Assembly (NCBI GenBank): GCA_947311175.1
Contig: CAMZKK010000188.1
Span: forward strand, 1 to 8,248
Direction: 5' to 3'
DNA length: 8,248 nt
Source: an uncultured Planctomycetota bacterium
GTDB taxonomy: Bacteria; Planctomycetota; SZUA-567; JAFGNG01
Both the position numbers and the translations under genes were made by a program. Under the pieces are notes generated by a model. It worked only from the letters and a program-made list of their open reading frames with translations. It ran no database searches and was not told the DNA's origin. The first letter of the stretch is position 1, and every line of letters starts with the position of its first letter. Below, piece by piece: positions 6,036 through 8,248 of the stretch.

Positions 6036-8248
6036 TCAAAAAATCAGAATTTGCCACTCCCACTCGTCATCTGATTTTTCTTTATTATCATCACCTGTAT
6101 CGTCGTCGGTATTTTCATCTGAATTTTCATCTGTTTGTTCATCATCTTCGTTCCCAACCTCTTTTGTCGCTTCCTGCTCGGTGACAGGAGTTTCTTCAAC
6201 TACTTCAGCAACTTTCTTTTCAACAGAAGCTGATGGTTTTTCTGTTACGGTCGATATCTCTTTAGCAATTTCAGCAGAAGTAATATTACCAACTCTCAAC
6301 CTTGCTAAATCAGCAACTCTATGCCTTGCCTTATTTTCTTCCATTGCAATTGCCCATGATGCAGCCTTTTGTATTTCCGGTTCTTTAGATTCGCTAAGAA
6401 CACTCAACTTCAAATCGTGCATGGTTCCCTTGATATCTATCTCACCAATCGCTCTAATACTTGCCACCTTTAGTCTTGTAGGATTACCTTCTTTGACAAT
6501 TCTAGCCAATGCAATCAAAGCATCATTTTCTTTAAAGTGACCTAGTGCTTCAGCTACCTTTGACCGCAAGGTTACATCTTCACGATTTTTGATAACCTTA
6601 ATCAATCTAACTGCAAGCTTTTTGCTTAAAGTTTTTTTGTTAGAAACTTCTAACAACCGCAATGACTCAGCAGACCGAATTGCTGTGCCAAGAGCACGAT
6701 TTCTGATATACTTATTATTTGACAATTCATTTACTTTTGCCATTTTACGAACGCAACTTAACAAATCTTTATCACTAGCGTTATTCGGTATAGTAATGTA
6801 TTTGTCTGTCTTTAACATTTCAGAAAATTCATTTTTTACTTCTTTGACATTGTTCTTATTGGTAATTATTGCGACAGGAACAGGACTGGTTCTCGGATCC
6901 TTTTGTAAATCAAGAATAGTTTTTACTGCATCATAACCAGATAAATCATGATCAAGAAATACATTTACATATGCTCCAATTAGGCTATTCTCTGCTGCCT
7001 TAGCCATAAGATCTTCTAAATTGTTTTCTTCAGGATTTATTAACTGTTGAGCCTTTTCTTCTAAAATACGCTTTAAGTTTGCTCTAGCATCAGCACTTTC
7101 ATTAGTCACAATTGCAACCGTTGGCACTTTTAACGAACGATTCAATGCAGCAAGGCGACCAAACAATTTATCATCATCCGGTCTTTGATTTGGAATTACT
7201 TGAACGCGATAATCATTATCCTTAAAACCTTCCGCAATCTCTCTTACTCTGCCTGAGTTCGTAATAATTGTTATTGGCAAAGGACTTGTCGGAGCAATTC
7301 CAATCATAGCCAGTCTAGTCTTTATAAATGAAAACTCAGAAAGATCTCCATCAATCAAGATTGCATCCTTAAATGGATATCTCTTTGCTAACTTCAAACC
7401 TTCTCTACCACTTGGAGCAGTAAGAACTTGCACACCTTTTTCAATAAGTGAATTAGAAACATATTTTCTTGTATCAGGATTATGGCTAATAACCAATACG
7501 GTTTCCGGTGAATTCTCTTCTACACCTTCAACTAATGTTGGTAAAATTAATTCGTATTTTGCTTCGCCTGCCGGATAACTGATTCTTGCTAAACAGTTAG
7601 CTGCGGCAATTCTGATTTTTCTATTAGGAAAACTGAGCGCAAGTAAAAGAGGATTACTGTTTGAACTCATACGTGGCGCTTGTGCATCTTCCGTAGCAAC
7701 ATTTTCTACGCTTTCTTCACAATCAACCTTCTCTGCAGCTTCAGCTGGTGCCATAGCCACAATCTTTGCTGAATTATCTTGTCCAACAACTACTCTCCAT
7801 CCATTTACCGGATCAAGTATTTCAGATAGAAGGTTAATGGTATCACAGGCAACTTCAATCTTGCCATCGGTGAGGGCCTTATCTAAAACATTTTCTAAGA
7901 TATCAATTCCGGTTGTAGTGGCAATTCTTCCGTTCTTCTGCATATGTGCTTGCCATGATTGACTTACCTTTAATTCTTCTTTAGCATTCACTCGTGCAAC
8001 ACTTTCAAGGGCAAGAGATTGAGCAGTAAGGTCTATCATTGCCTTCTCTTCTATATAAATACTTGAGAGAAGAATTGGAAATCTTGTGTCATCAGGAGCA
8101 ATTTCAAGACCATCAAAAATACATTCTTCCGCTTTTAATGCAGCTAAGGCAAAAGTTGGTACTTTTTCATATCTTAATTCTTGCTTTGCATTATCCCACT
8201 TCCAAAAATTATTATTCAACATATACATTTCATCATCAACATCATCAT
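6036..8248 (-). CDS. HEAT-repeat protein with two degenerate receiver-like domains and acidic tail (5'-partial)
   Basis: The frame is open to the right edge. Six further codons (DDVDDE) precede the first Met at 8228, and no Shine-Dalgarno is seen there, so 736 residues of a longer protein are visible. Numbering from that Met, helical segments (about 20-140) are followed by a HEAT-like repeat, NPLLLALSFPNRKIRIAAANC (192-212). The first receiver-like domain (242-362) has VLVISHNPDTRK at its start and LIDGD (291-295) at the phosphoacceptor position. The second (369-500) has VAIVTNES at its start and FLDHDLSGYD (424-433) at the Asp site. Both lack the acidic pair after strand 1, and where KP is expected they have IPN (345-347, 480-482). 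HEAT-type helices return at about 535-632. The C-terminus is disordered and very acidic (691-722, 17 of 32 residues Asp/Glu), ending in WEWQILIF. A scaffold or signalling role is inferred; no enzymatic motif is visible. I recall similar HEAT/receiver proteins from Planctomycetota but cannot confirm this. The N-terminus, with any signal peptide, lies outside the window. Confidence 0.88.
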   Translation of the reverse strand, partial: DDVDDEMYMLNNNFWKWDNAKQELRYEKVPTFALAALKAEECIFDGLEIAPDDTRFPILLSSIYIEEKAMIDLTAQSLALESVARVNAKEELKVSQSWQAHMQKNGRIATTTGIDILENVLDKALTDGKIEVACDTINLLSEILDPVNGWRVVVGQDNSAKIVAMAPAEAAEKVDCEESVENVATEDAQAPRMSSNSNPLLLALSFPNRKIRIAAANCLARISYPAGEAKYELILPTLVEGVEENSPETVLVISHNPDTRKYVSNSLIEKGVQVLTAPSGREGLKLAKRYPFKDAILIDGDLSEFSFIKTRLAMIGIAPTSPLPITIITNSGRVREIAEGFKDNDYRVQVIPNQRPDDDKLFGRLAALNRSLKVPTVAIVTNESADARANLKRILEEKAQQLINPEENNLEDLMAKAAENSLIGAYVNVFLDHDLSGYDAVKTILDLQKDPRTSPVPVAIITNKNNVKEVKNEFSEMLKTDKYITIPNNASDKDLLSCVRKMAKVNELSNNKYIRNRALGTAIRSAESLRLLEVSNKKTLSKKLAVRLIKVIKNREDVTLRSKVAEALGHFKENDALIALARIVKEGNPTRLKVASIRAIGEIDIKGTMHDLKLSVLSESKEPEIQKAASWAIAMEENKARHRVADLARLRVGNITSAEIAKEISTVTEKPSASVEKKVAEVVEETPVTEQEATKEVGNEDDEQTDENSDENTDDDTGDDNKEKSDDEWEWQILIF

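Noticed and set aside
6181..6936. Two + strand ORFs (6181-6540 and 6589-6936) opposite the HEAT/receiver-like gene
   Set aside because: They are antisense shadows of a long ORF with clear domain structure, show Ser/Leu/Ile-rich composition typical of shadows, and have no recognisable motifs.
6036..8228. ATG at 8228 as the start of the HEAT/receiver-like gene
   Set aside because: The frame is open upstream to the window edge (DDVDDE before this Met) and no Shine-Dalgarno precedes it. The gene most likely begins outside the window.
8231..8248. CAT-triplet repeat at the right edge, and a similar triplet tract near 5714-5740
   Set aside because: Both are explained by coding: Asp codons in the HEAT/receiver-like gene and His codons in the larC metal-binding stretch. 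There is no array of spaced repeats.

Overview
The window is a compact bacterial segment of low to moderate GC, with seven protein genes and almost no intergenic DNA. It has no RNA genes, insertion sequences, CRISPR arrays or phage genes that I can see. Several traits suggest the Planctomycetota/PVC group: AccA with a 'GCAAILWRD'-type core, a long type 2 PyrF, and a large HEAT-repeat protein with embedded receiver-like domains. This is a judgement from motif memory, not a database search, and I hold it with modest confidence.

Left part, + strand (1-2860): three closely spaced genes in one direction. They are accA (acetyl-CoA carboxylase carboxyltransferase alpha subunit, left end not resolved), a CBS-CBS-GGDEF protein predicted to be a diguanylate cyclase, and pyrF (orotidine 5'-phosphate decarboxylase). 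Gaps of 8 and 29 bases fit a single transcript joining fatty-acid synthesis, c-di-GMP signalling and pyrimidine synthesis. About the first 110 bases do not look like an AccA N-terminus, although the frame stays open.

Middle part, - strand (5954 down to 2888): a tight operon larC-purE-mtnA-small lipoprotein. The gaps are +12, -8 and +9 bases. It combines nickel-pincer cofactor maturation (LarC), purine synthesis (PurE), methylthioadenosine salvage (MtnA) and a 97-residue predicted lipoprotein of unknown role. It converges on pyrF with 27 bases between the stop codons.

Right part, - strand (8248 down to 6036): the C-terminal 736 residues of a large protein that continues past the right edge. 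It has helical/HEAT segments around two receiver-like domains that lack key phosphotransfer residues, then a very acidic tail ending in a short aromatic/hydrophobic tip. A 13-bp-stem hairpin with A and T tracts (5994-6026) separates this gene from the larC operon.

Most of the window is housekeeping metabolism. The least ordinary parts are the HEAT/pseudo-receiver protein with its tail, the CBS-GGDEF sensor placed among metabolic genes, and the anomalous first ~110 bases.
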